The translations under genes were made by a program, and so were the position numbers. Source: Caldilineaceae bacterium (GTDB lineage: Bacteria; Chloroflexota; Anaerolineae; Caldilineales; Caldilineaceae). From it: DNA of 49,592 nucleotides. Every line of letters starts with the position of its first letter. The stretch's first letter is position 1. The notes beneath the pieces are model-generated. The model had not been told where the DNA came from. It saw only the letters and a program-made list of their open reading frames with translations, and did not search any database. The stretch is from assembly GCA_020634755.1 (NCBI GenBank), contig JACKBC010000049.1, positions 1-49,592 of the forward strand, read 5' to 3'. This document shows, in pieces, positions 1 to 7,738 of this stretch.

Positions 1-471
1 GTAGCCCAAATGGCGCGTCATAAACCAGCTTGCCCCGGCATCGGGCACCAGCCCAATATTGCTAAAGGCCAGCATCAAATAGGCATCCGCGGCCATAATG
101 CGCAGATCGCACGCTAGCGCCAGCGAGACGCCCGCCCCGGCCGCCGCGCCTTGAATGGCCGCGATCACCGGCTTTTCCAGCCCGGTCAACGCCATGATCA
201 ACGGTTTGTAGTAGTTCATCACCGCATCATACACATCGTCGGGCGCAGGAACGCCATCAAATGTACTCAGGTCCTGCCCCGCACAAAAGCCTTTGCCGGC
301 CCCACCAATCAACACGGCGCGGATCGTCTCATCGGTGGCGCAGCGCTGGACGGCATCAGCCAATTCGCGCAACATCTGGTGCGTGAAGGCATTGCGGCGC
401 TCTGGGCGATTTAGAGTGAGAACGGCTGTGTGTCCTTCTTGGGTAAACAAGATGGTTTCGTACGAAAACAT
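1..471 (-). CDS. Enoyl-CoA hydratase/isomerase family protein (partial, PaaG-like)
   Basis: The gene starts at an ATG (469-471, complement) and runs off the left edge, so only the first 157 residues are visible. The crotonase fold is clear. LNRPERRNAF lies near residue 20, the oxyanion-hole segment FCAGQDL at 62-68, and the second oxyanion segment IQGAAAGAG at 106-114, followed by LVPDAG at 141-146. The family hydrates or isomerises acyl-CoA double bonds in the cytoplasm. The LVPD motif with an Asp in place of a catalytic Glu is typical of PaaG-type isomerases of phenylacetate catabolism and related enoyl-CoA isomerases. That subfamily assignment is inference, because the C-terminal half is missing. 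No partner genes of a beta-oxidation or phenylacetate pathway are visible, since the neighbour is a divergent regulator. Confidence 0.9.
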   Translation of the reverse strand, partial: MFSYETILFTQEGHTAVLTLNRPERRNAFTHQMLRELADAVQRCATDETIRAVLIGGAGKGFCAGQDLSTFDGVPAPDDVYDAVMNYYKPLIMALTGLEKPVIAAIQGAAAGAGVSLALACDLRIMAADAYLMLAFSNIGLVPDAGASWFMTRHLGY

Positions 472-530
472 GATTGGCGCTCCAGGGCAAATTAGGCAAA
501 ATAACACGTTTTGATTTTTGAGATAATCCT

Positions 531-605
531 GCTGCAGCGGGAATGGCGATAGCGGCGTTGGTTTTGCTTGTTGAATCCAGTCCTCTTCCGCCATTGCGGT
601 CTATC
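531..605 (+). repeat. Element A, copy 1 (diverged)
   Basis: This is a degenerate copy of the ~85-bp dispersed element best seen at 714-798. The central block TTGCTTGTTGAATCCAG and the right end ATTGCGGTCTAT align with copy 2, but the left end is poorly conserved. The assignment rests on visual alignment. Confidence 0.5.
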
Positions 606-713
606 ATTATAGCGCACGCCTCCTATTATGCATGACTTTACTATATGCTTTACATCATTTTGCCTCCTTCGTCATGTGTCGTTCATGAGAGCCTATTTGC
701 AAATTACCTTAAT

Positions 714-798
714 CAGTAGACCGCAACGGTGTTGACGATACAGGCGTCGGTCTCGCTTGGTGAATCCGGCCTTATCTCTTGTCGTTGCGGTCTACCTG
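714..798 (+). repeat. Element A, copy 2 (reference copy, terminal inverted repeats)
   Basis: An 85-bp element begins CAGTAGACCGCAAC and ends GTTGCGGTCTACCTG, giving terminal inverted repeats of about 14 bp. The middle contains GGTGTTGAC, GCTTGGTGAATCC and TTATCTCTTG blocks that recur in other copies. Related copies lie at 531-605, 1071-1149, 15941-16023, 24583-24645 and 29174-29257. It has no coding capacity. It looks like a MITE- or REP-type non-autonomous repeat; a protein-binding or RNA role is possible. Confidence 0.8.
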
Positions 799-1070
799 TT
801 AATGGCTTGGGTGAAGTAATGCACATTGGGGGCGTGAATCATCGCATAGAATTTTCCAGTTCATGGCCTTACACTATACACATCGGCACCCGTGCAGGCC
901 ATCGGCACCCGTGCAAGCCATAGGTACGAACCACCGGGGCCTGCAAGACTTTCCCATCTCAACGACCACTGGCGCGGCATGAGTCGCACCTATAACGTGG
1001 CGAAAGGAATCTATTGTCTATTCCGTCTATGTAGAATGATTGAACGTAAGATAGTTCGTTTCAGCGTCAA

Positions 1071-1149
1071 TATACCGCACCAGTGTTGGCGATGGGGGCA
1101 ACGGTCTTGTTGCGCAATCCAGCCTCATCGCTTTGCTTGTGGTCTATTG
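1071..1149 (+). repeat. Element A, copy 3
   Basis: This copy shares ACCGCAC at the left, TGTTGGCGAT and GCAATCCAG in the middle, and TTGTGGTCTATTG at the right with the reference copy at 714-798. It ends only 30 bp before the start codon of the SARP-like regulator, so it lies in the probable promoter/leader region of that gene. Confidence 0.65.
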
Positions 1150-1179
1150 CATGTTCAAGTTCCATGAGAGTAAACCCCC

Positions 1180-2124
1180 ATGTGTACCCTAACTGTATCC
1201 CTATTGGGCAAACTAAATGTTCGACTTGATGGAAAAGCAGTGGCCGGCTTGGATGCACGCAAAGTACAAGAACTATTTTGCTATTTGCTGGTGCATCGCG
1301 ATCGGGCCCACTATCGCGAAGAGCTGGCCACCTTGCTTTGGGAAGATGCCTCGAGCAGCCAATCCAAGAAGTATCTGCGCCAGGCGCTCTGGCAGCTTCA
1401 AGCGGCGCTGGAGACGCCAGAGGAAGAGCCGCCCTTTTTGTTAGTAGACGCCGAATGGGTTCATATTAACCCCGTGGCCGATCTCTGTGTCGATGTGCTC
1501 GATTTTGAGCGCGCGTTTACCAACATACAGGCGCTGCCGGCAGACGCGCTGGACATCCAGCGGGTTGCCACGCTGCAGCAGGCCATTGGCTACTATCACG
1601 GTGATTTTTTGGAGGGCTGGTATCAGGATTGGTGCATCTATGAACGCGAACGCTATCAGAGCATCTATCTGGCTATGTTAGAAAAATTGCTGAGCTATTA
1701 CGAGGTGCAACAAAATTGCGAACTTGGCATGATCTGCGGGCTGGAGATTTTGCGTCACGACCGGGCGCAGGAACGCACGCACCGCCGACTCATGCGGCTC
1801 TATTATTTAACGGGCAATCGTACTGCCGCCCTGCGCCAATATCAATCTTGCATAGAGGCGCTAGATGAGGAATTAGGCGTTGGCCCGGCCCAGAGCACGC
1901 AGCGACTTTACGAACAGATTTGCAATGACCAGGCAGAACTGGTTGCCCAGCAGGCCACCAACGCCCAGCCTTTGCACCGTGAGGCAAATGTCGACAAATC
2001 CAACATGCCCAAACATCGTACGCCACAAGAGGCCTTTCGGTACTTGCGTCAAGTGCAGTCCACACTGGCCAATCTGCAAAACCAGGTAGATGCCTGCATG
2101 TCGGCGCTGTCCGACTTAAATTAG
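1180..2124 (+). CDS. SARP-type transcriptional regulator with BTAD domain
   Basis: A 314-residue cytoplasmic regulator. Residues 1-95 look like the winged-helix OmpR/PhoB-type DNA-binding domain used by SARPs. They open with LTVSLLGKLNVRLDGK and continue through KVQELFCYLLVH to KYLRQALWQLQAAL. Residues ~100-255 form the helical, TPR-like bacterial transcriptional activator domain, with DVLDFERAF, YYHGDFLEGWY, RLMRLYYLTGNRTAALRQY and ELGVGPAQST. A low-complexity linker leads to a short C-terminal helix (FRYLRQVQSTLANLQNQVD) that may be coiled-coil. It lacks the NB-ARC/ATPase part of large SARPs. The target is unknown; the gene stands alone, convergent with prs, and has three repeat copies upstream. 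Confidence 0.85.
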   Translation: MCTLTVSLLGKLNVRLDGKAVAGLDARKVQELFCYLLVHRDRAHYREELATLLWEDASSSQSKKYLRQALWQLQAALETPEEEPPFLLVDAEWVHINPVADLCVDVLDFERAFTNIQALPADALDIQRVATLQQAIGYYHGDFLEGWYQDWCIYERERYQSIYLAMLEKLLSYYEVQQNCELGMICGLEILRHDRAQERTHRRLMRLYYLTGNRTAALRQYQSCIEALDEELGVGPAQSTQRLYEQICNDQAELVAQQATNAQPLHREANVDKSNMPKHRTPQEAFRYLRQVQSTLANLQNQVDACMSALSDLN

Positions 2125-2150
2125 CAGTCGCCAAACTTGGCGCGCCAACC

Positions 2151-3143
2151 CTACTCATCCCCATCGCCAAAGCTAAAGAGCGCCCCAATTGACTGGCGGA
2201 AATAGTTGCATCGAATCGCCTCTCCAAAGACCTCTCCCACCGATAACACCGTCATATTGGGCAGATATTTTTCCGGCGGCAGCGCCACGGTGTCCGTGGT
2301 AATCACTTCGGTAATTTCAGAGATAGCCTGGATGCGCGCCAGCGCCTTGCCCAAAAAGAGGCCGTGCGTGCAGACCAGCGAAATCTGATGAATGCCAGAG
2401 CGTATCAACATCTGGCTCACTTCTGTAATGGTGCCGCCAGTTGCAATTTCATCCTCATACACAATGGCCGTCTCAAAGCCGCGCAGCTGTCGGCTCAACG
2501 TATCTTCGATTTCCACTTGCGTATCCGACAGGCGCGTCTTGTTGCCCACGGCTACGGGCAGCCCCAAATCTCGGGCAAAGCGGGCCGCCGGTTTGGCCTG
2601 TCCAGCATCCGGCGCCACCACTATTGTGGTTTGGGGGTCATAGTCTCGCTCGCGCATGTGGGTGGCAAAAACGGTACGCGCCGTCAGCGGATCGGTGGGC
2701 ACGCTGAAAAAGCCGTGCACTTGCGGCGAGTGCAGCGTCATCGTCATGACGTGGGAGGCGCCAGCCGTCTTGAGCAGATCGGCCGCCAGCCGTGCCGTAA
2801 TCGAAATGCGCGGCGCATCTTTCTTGTCCGAACGCGCATAGGAAAAATAGGGGATCACCGCATGCACTTCGCGCGCCGCGGCCCCTTTGGCAATATCCAA
2901 CATCATGAGCAGCTCCATCAGGTTGTCGCTCACCGGCGGCGTCAGCGACTGCACAATGTAGACGATGCGCCCGCGCACGCTCGCGCCCAGCTGCACAAAG
3001 AGATTGTCGTTGCTAAAGCGCGAAAAGTGCGTCTCATCCAGCGGCACGCCGGCATAGTCGGCAATTTTCTGCGCCAGTGGGCGGTTGGAATTGCCGCTGA
3101 AAAAGCGGACCTCATTGGGATCGAGCAGAGTTTTAACTGTCAT
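2151..3143 (-). CDS. prs: Ribose-phosphate pyrophosphokinase (PRPP synthetase), divergent
   Basis: A 330-residue protein of the PRPP synthetase family, which makes phosphoribosyl pyrophosphate from ribose-5-phosphate and ATP for nucleotide, His and Trp synthesis. I placed the start at the ATG of MTVKTLLDPNEVRFFSGN (3141-3143); the longer frame to 3188 adds residues with no family match. Recognisable segments are SDNLMELLMMLDIAK, PYFSYARSDKKDAPR, TLHSPQVHGFF and ATGGT of the PRPP-binding loop. Several hallmark positions differ from the usual enzyme. FSDGE is FSNDN, the VSPD-GG loop is VAPDAGQAK, DLH is TLH, and the DD before the PRPP loop is ED. It may still be active or belong to a divergent subgroup. 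It ends 26 bp from the convergent SARP gene. Confidence 0.85.
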   Translation of the reverse strand: MTVKTLLDPNEVRFFSGNSNRPLAQKIADYAGVPLDETHFSRFSNDNLFVQLGASVRGRIVYIVQSLTPPVSDNLMELLMMLDIAKGAAAREVHAVIPYFSYARSDKKDAPRISITARLAADLLKTAGASHVMTMTLHSPQVHGFFSVPTDPLTARTVFATHMRERDYDPQTTIVVAPDAGQAKPAARFARDLGLPVAVGNKTRLSDTQVEIEDTLSRQLRGFETAIVYEDEIATGGTITEVSQMLIRSGIHQISLVCTHGLFLGKALARIQAISEITEVITTDTVALPPEKYLPNMTVLSVGEVFGEAIRCNYFRQSIGALFSFGDGDE

Positions 3144-3466
3144 GCTGGTTTGGTCGATTCCGTGTTTCGTATGACGTGTTATGTGCATGGATTGCGCATC
3201 CGACGATTATGCGCAATGCCAAACAGTTTACTTTGTGGAGTTTATCACAAGTTGAAGCGTTATGGCAGTTATGCGATGTTGTGGAGTGAGGTATCAGCGG
3301 TCCATGATTGTACATAGGCATGGCAACCCATCAAGACAGCATGGATGCTACCACGTTGGTATTTTATCGGCCTAAAAACGGGCGATCACGGAGTTTGCGG
3401 TTGCATGATGTTGCGATACGCAACGCCGCCACCAATGTGGGACAAGTTTTCCAACTTGTACTACGG
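3144..3466. other. Intergenic region between mutS and prs
   Basis: This 323-bp gap lies between the mutS stop and the prs start, both on the minus strand. I see no gene, repeat-family member or convincing hairpin here. It presumably holds the prs promoter. Confidence 0.4.
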
Positions 3467-6115
3467 CTACTTCGTCGCCATCTGCTGCAACTCATACAGC
3501 CTGTTCAGCGCATCCAGCGGCGTCAACCCATTCACATCCAGCTTGCGCAACGCCTCCACCGTGGGGTGTACGTCCGCAAAGAGCGTGATCTGGCGGGCGG
3601 CCGGCTTTTGCTCGGGCTTCTTGTCGGCGTCAATCAGCCGTTTGGGGCCGGCGGCGCCGCTACGCTCCAAGTCAATGAGGATCTCCTCGGCGCGGTTGAT
3701 CACGGCGCCGGGCAGCCCAGCCATGCGCGCCACGTGGACGCCATAGGAACGGTCCGCCTTGCCCGGAATAATGCGGCGCAAAAAGACCACGTCGTGCCCC
3801 TCTACGCCGTCAGCATTGCCGCTGTCGTCCACGGCCACATTGTAATTGACCACGTGGGGCAGCCGCTCGGCCAGTTCGGTCAATTCGTGATAGTGGGTGG
3901 CAAAGAGCGTTTTGGCGCGCAGGCCCGGGTGGTTGTGGATGTACTCAATGACCGACCAGGCAATAGAAAGGCCGTCATAGGTGCTGGTGCCGCGGCCAAT
4001 CTCATCCAGCACCAACAGGCTGCGGTTGGTGGCATGGTTCAAAATGTTGGCCGTCTCCACCATCTCTACCATAAAAGTGGACTGGCCGCGATGAATCTCA
4101 TCGCTGGCCCCAATGCGCGTAAATATGCGGTCCACCACGCCAATCTGCGCGGCTTCTGCCGGCACAAAGCTGCCGATCTGCGCCATGAGCGTGATCAGCG
4201 CGGTCTGACGCAGGAAGGTGCTCTTGCCCGCCATGTTGGGCCCAGTCAGCACGTGGATGGCGGCGGCGGGCGTCAGGTGCGTATCGTTGGGCACAAAGGG
4301 CTCGTCGGACAGCGTCAGCTCCACCACGGGATGGCGACCGCCCATGATCTCAATGGCCGGCCCTTCGTCTACCTGCGGGCGCATATAGCGCCGATGCAGC
4401 CCCACTTCAGCCAGGGCCGCATAGACGTCCAGTTCAGCCAGCTTCATGGCCAGCAGCAGTAGATCGCCGCGTCCGGCTGCCGTGCGGTCACACAGGTTTT
4501 TAAAGATCTGCTGCTCAATATCCAGCCGCCGCTCGTCGGCGTTGAGCACCAGCGATTCATACTCCTTCAAATCGGGCGTAATATAGCGCTCGGCATTGGT
4601 CAGCGTCTGCTTGCGGATATATTCATCGGGCACTTTGTCGGCGTGGACGTGGGTCACCTCAATATAGTAGCCAAAGACCTTGTTGTAGCCCACCTTCAGA
4701 CTTTTGATGTCCAGCCGTTCGCGTTCGCTCTTTTCCAGATTGGCAATCCACTCCTTAGCGTGGCGACTCTTGTGAACCAGTCCGTCCAGCTCCTCGCTGT
4801 AGCCCACGCGGATCATGCCCGGCGTGGAAAGGGTGGCGGGCGGCTCGTCGGCCAATGCGGCTTCCAAAAGTTGCAGAATCTCATGGCAAGGGGGCAGGTT
4901 GAAAAGCCGCGCAAGCTGTTCACCGTCGTTGACCCCAAACGCATGTGCGTGGACATTGCGGATCTCTGGCACTTTGCGCAGCGCCTCGCGGATGCCCACC
5001 AGATCGCGCGGCAACGCAATGCCCTGCGCCACCCGATTGATCCAACGTTCCAGATCGCCCAGCCCTTTGAGCAATTCGCGCAGTTCCAACCGCAGCGAGG
5101 TTGAATCGTAGAAAAGCTGCACAGCGCACAGCCGCTCGTTGATGGCCGCCACGTCCAGCAGCGGCTGGTTGAGCCGTCGCCGCAGCAGCCGTCCGCCCAT
5201 GGGCGTCAGCGTATCGTCCAGCACGTCCAGCAAGCTGCCCTTGGCCTCACCGCTGCGAATGGTCGATGTCAATTCCAGGTTGCGTCGGGTCGATTCGTCC
5301 AGCGTCATAAATTCGCCAATGGTGTAGGCCGAAAGGCGCGTCAACTGGGTCAGCGCGGCCGGCTGCATTTCGCGCAGATAGGCAATGGCGGCCGCGGCGG
5401 CGCGAATGGCCTCCGGTCGCCCCTGCATGCCAAAGCCGTCCAAGCTGGTCACTTGAAAGTGACGTTTGAGCGCATCGGTGGCCGTGCCAATCTCCACCTG
5501 CCACGCCTCCACCGCGGAAATGACCGCGCCCAAGCTTTGGATCAGGCCGCCTAATTCGGTCTCATCCACTTGCCACTCGGCCAGGATCAGCTCGCTGGGC
5601 TGCAACCGGCTCAGCTCTTCGCCCACGCGGCGCTCCACTTCGCCGGCATCGCGCCCGTCGATCTGGGTGGCGGCAAATTCGCCGGTGGTAATGTCGCAAT
5701 AGGCCACGCCCGCGCATTTGCCAAAGGCGCCAAAGGTAACGGCCAACAGATAGTTGTTGCGCTTTTCATCTAGCAGATTGGGCTCCACCACGGTGCCGCG
5801 CGTCACCACGCGGCGCACCTCGCGCTCCATGAGGCCCTTGCCCGGCTCGCCCAACTGCTCAGCAATAGCCACTTTGTAACCCGCTTCAATCAGCCGCGCC
5901 ACATAGCCATCCACGCTGTGATAGGGCACACCCGCCAGCGGCACGCGCAGATCGCCGCCCACGGGCTTGCTGGTCAGCACCACGTCACAGACGCGCGCCA
6001 CCGTCTTGGCGTCATCATCAAAGGTCTCATAAAAATCGCCCAGGCGGAAAAAGAGGATGCACCCAGGATGTTGGCTCTTCAGCGTCAGATACTGCTGCCG
6101 CATTGGGGTGGTCAT
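3467..6115 (-). CDS. mutS: DNA mismatch repair ATPase MutS
   Basis: An 882-residue, full-length MutS, the mismatch sensor that recruits MutL. The mismatch-reading Phe-X-Glu motif sits in GDFYETF (F28, E30). The connector, lever and clamp regions follow, including DESTRRNLEL. The ABC-type ATPase has Walker A GPNMAGKST at about residues 623-631, STFMVEM, Walker B LLVLDEIGRGTST and the ATHYHEL switch. The start at 6115 (MTTPMRQQ) is preferred over an in-frame Met four codons later, though no strong ribosome-binding site decides between them. A DUF503 gene lies 90 bp upstream on the same strand. No mutL is in view. Confidence 0.97.
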   Translation of the reverse strand: MTTPMRQQYLTLKSQHPGCILFFRLGDFYETFDDDAKTVARVCDVVLTSKPVGGDLRVPLAGVPYHSVDGYVARLIEAGYKVAIAEQLGEPGKGLMEREVRRVVTRGTVVEPNLLDEKRNNYLLAVTFGAFGKCAGVAYCDITTGEFAATQIDGRDAGEVERRVGEELSRLQPSELILAEWQVDETELGGLIQSLGAVISAVEAWQVEIGTATDALKRHFQVTSLDGFGMQGRPEAIRAAAAAIAYLREMQPAALTQLTRLSAYTIGEFMTLDESTRRNLELTSTIRSGEAKGSLLDVLDDTLTPMGGRLLRRRLNQPLLDVAAINERLCAVQLFYDSTSLRLELRELLKGLGDLERWINRVAQGIALPRDLVGIREALRKVPEIRNVHAHAFGVNDGEQLARLFNLPPCHEILQLLEAALADEPPATLSTPGMIRVGYSEELDGLVHKSRHAKEWIANLEKSERERLDIKSLKVGYNKVFGYYIEVTHVHADKVPDEYIRKQTLTNAERYITPDLKEYESLVLNADERRLDIEQQIFKNLCDRTAAGRGDLLLLAMKLAELDVYAALAEVGLHRRYMRPQVDEGPAIEIMGGRHPVVELTLSDEPFVPNDTHLTPAAAIHVLTGPNMAGKSTFLRQTALITLMAQIGSFVPAEAAQIGVVDRIFTRIGASDEIHRGQSTFMVEMVETANILNHATNRSLLVLDEIGRGTSTYDGLSIAWSVIEYIHNHPGLRAKTLFATHYHELTELAERLPHVVNYNVAVDDSGNADGVEGHDVVFLRRIIPGKADRSYGVHVARMAGLPGAVINRAEEILIDLERSGAAGPKRLIDADKKPEQKPAARQITLFADVHPTVEALRKLDVNGLTPLDALNRLYELQQMATK

Positions 6116-6205
6116 TGGGGTCCGTGTTGTCCTTTTATTGCTATGTTGCTATGTTGCTTATTGATGTATTGAGTGACTGGAGAATCCACAGCAATAAGCA
6201 ACAGA

Positions 6206-6493
6206 TTAATCCACCAGCTCAATATAATAATCATATAGCTGTGCATCCAACCGCCAATTTTCGGCGCGGTGAGCCACTTTTTCCAGCTCACGTTGGGCCA
6301 GGCCGCTGCTGCTGTTGACGCAGACAATCTCCAGCACGGCCCGGCTCAATACGTCCTGCGCATCGGCCTCGCAGACCGAAACATTATAGTCGTGGCGGAT
6401 GCGCGCGATCAGCGGTTTGAGGATGCCGCGCTTGCCTTTGAGGCTGTCGTTCAAGGGGAGATAAAGCTCCAGCGTTAGTTTTGCGATGGCCAT
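6206..6493 (-). CDS. DUF503 family protein (YlxP-like)
   Basis: A 95-residue protein of the DUF503/YlxP family. It begins with a beta strand MAIAKLTLELYLP and continues with SLKGKRGILKPLIARIR, the family's characteristic SLK-KR block. It ends with EVKH-like helical and strand segments (LEKVAHRAENWRLDAQLYDYYIELVD). YlxP-type proteins are small ferredoxin-fold proteins, often encoded near rbfA/infB and suspected of a ribosome-related role. Here the gene instead precedes mutS by 90 bp on the same strand, so the two may be cotranscribed. No function can be read from the sequence. Confidence 0.85.
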   Translation of the reverse strand: MAIAKLTLELYLPLNDSLKGKRGILKPLIARIRHDYNVSVCEADAQDVLSRAVLEIVCVNSSSGLAQRELEKVAHRAENWRLDAQLYDYYIELVD

Positions 6494-6531
6494 GTTGGCG
6501 TATAGATAATAAGGTCATTCAAAAAAAATTT

Positions 6532-6603
6532 GTACGCGGATTTACGCAGATGAACGCAGATTTTTCAGAGCGAATCAGCGTTTATCCGTGTTCATCTGCG
6601 TAC
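6532..6603. repeat. Imperfect palindrome of the ACGCAGAT type
   Basis: The segment starts GTACGCGGATTTACGCAGAT and ends GTTCATCTGCGTAC; the two sides are reverse complements with a few mismatches and can form a long hairpin. A related shorter piece is at 39779-39807. It sits upstream of the DUF503 gene and downstream of the GyrI-like ORF. Confidence 0.7.
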
Positions 6604-6625
6604 CCATGCTTAATTCCGATACTCT

Positions 6626-7012
6626 CTATTGTTTCAGGCCGATGATAATCGTCGTCTCGCACTTGGTTTCGTCGCTATGCCAGTGGCCATAGATTTCCAG
6701 ATTTGGAAATACGGGTGTTTCGCTCTGCTGCTTGATTTCGGCCATCAATTGAGGCCAAATCTGCGGGAGTTCAGAGTATGCCCCTTGGTGGACATGGCGC
6801 AGATAGCGTGCGAGCGACACCTCCAACGGCGCCAATCCAGCAACCTGATTGGACTGCGCGGCGGCCAGTTCAACGCCCACAAACATCTCAGAGTTGGGCA
6901 AATAGACCCAATGAGTTGATGCCTTTGTTTTGATGCCATGTGCGTGAATCACACCCACATCGCATCCATCAAGCGTTGCCGACGACCGGCACTGTTTCGC
7001 CGTTGATTGCAC
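6626..7012 (-). CDS. GyrI-like small-molecule-binding domain protein, short at the N-terminus
   Basis: The open frame encodes up to 128 residues, starting at a GTG. The second half resembles the GyrI/AraC effector-binding fold: LEVSLARYLRHVHQGAYSEL, then a helix WPQLMAEIKQ, then a strand-rich end (PNLEIYGHWHSDETKCETTIIIGLKQ). Such domains bind small hydrophobic ligands, either alone or fused to MerR/AraC regulators. The N-terminal part looks too short and unlike the usual first repeat. No ATG or good ribosome-binding site was found and a stop lies just upstream, so this may be a 5'-truncated remnant. It adjoins a stretch of clearly decayed genes. Confidence 0.5.
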   Translation of the reverse strand: MQSTAKQCRSSATLDGCDVGVIHAHGIKTKASTHWVYLPNSEMFVGVELAAAQSNQVAGLAPLEVSLARYLRHVHQGAYSELPQIWPQLMAEIKQQSETPVFPNLEIYGHWHSDETKCETTIIIGLKQ

Positions 7013-7167
7013 CGCAATCCAAGCAATGTTGTGTAGTGGTGAGTTTATGATTTCGTATTATAGTGGGTATTGGATTTAGTAACGTAGACAGCCTCGCGGC
7101 ACTTCCTTCAGTGGGCAGATTATCCAGCTTGAAACTCTGTACTCATACGTCGCACCGCTTCCGAGTA

Positions 7168-7431
7168 TTATAGCTTTTCTAATATCCATTCGCGAAGCAG
7201 GGATTCATAGCTTTTGTGCTGTTCATTTGCAATACGAACAATGGCATCAAGTTCTTTTGTTGGCAAACTTATTTGAATAGTGGCACCTTGTTACGCGCAC
7301 AAAACTGGCTCAGTCACTTCTTCCAGTTCGTCTTCAAAATCAGTCAAATCATGTGTATCCCAAAATTCAGCCAATTCCTCGATTGAATCAGTCTGAGGAA
7401 TTTTTACTTTTGGAGGCTTTATCTTTTCCAT
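7168..7431 (-). pseudogene. BrnA/CopG-type antitoxin with in-frame stop
   Basis: An 88-codon frame begins with ATG at 7429-7431 and reads MEKIKPPKVKIP, then the family block ELAEFWDTHDLTDFEDELEE. It meets TAA at codon 47 (7291-7293) and resumes in the same frame with GATIQISLPTKELDAIVRIA and SYESLLREWILEKL, the ribbon-helix-helix half. The segment around the stop reads LCA-stop-Q where relatives usually have a Phe-Val-basic stretch. The lesion could be a point mutation or a pair of compensating frameshifts. Its ATG overlaps the end of the toxin frame, the normal BrnT-BrnA order. A truncated 46-residue product would lack the DNA-binding part. Confidence 0.75.
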
Positions 7432-7697
7432 AGTTTGAATCTTCTTTCCTCTTTTAGCGTCATAGGTCTTGCTGTTACAGGAAAACCGTTGCCGTCGGGG
7501 AACAGAATCACAATGCACGCTATGTAGTCGCCGCCGGATGTTTAGCCAAGTACATGATAAACGGGATTTTTGCCCATAGATTTTGTTCTGAGTGTTAATG
7601 ATTTGCCGAAACAAACCTCTTCAAACTCTTCAGGGGTAATGTTATGAGCTGCTATATGTTCGAATCGTTCTTGTGACCATATAATACGGCGAATCAT
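7419..7697 (-). pseudogene. BrnT-type toxin with in-frame stop
   Basis: A 93-codon frame starts at ATG 7695-7697 with MIRRIIWSQERFEHIAAHNI and contains PEEFEEVCFG and YHVLG. TAA follows at codon 52 (7542-7544), exactly where the family's conserved Gln of the LGQT motif is expected. The frame then continues with SGGDYIACIVILFPDG and VTARPMTLKEERRFKLWKR, the conserved C-terminal half. BrnT toxins are RelE-fold ribonucleases. A single CAA-to-TAA transition would explain the break. The antitoxin ATG lies inside the last codons of this frame. Confidence 0.78.
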
Positions 7698-7738
7698 ATG
7701 ACAATCTTACCACAGAACATGCGTGCTCCACAAGCATC

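Larger units (their letters stand above)
472..1179. other. Repeat-loaded intergenic region upstream of the SARP regulator
   Basis: This 708-bp gap separates the divergent hydratase and SARP-type genes. I see no convincing coding sequence in it; short open frames lack family resemblance and upstream ribosome-binding sites. It contains three copies of a dispersed ~85-bp element, annotated separately, all in the same orientation. It also has a short direct repeat, GGCACCCGTGCA, twice at about 886-914. Promoters for both flanking genes should lie here, but none stands out. Confidence 0.6.

Noticed and set aside
2364..4462. Plus-strand frames of 317 and 384 codons over prs and mutS
   Set aside because: They lie antisense to strongly conserved genes, lack ribosome-binding sites and resemble no family.
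7168..7697. Stop-codon reassignment or readthrough explaining the TAA codons in the toxin-antitoxin pair
   Set aside because: Many intact genes in the window end with TAA, no phage genes are present, and the neighbouring genes are also broken, so decay is simpler.
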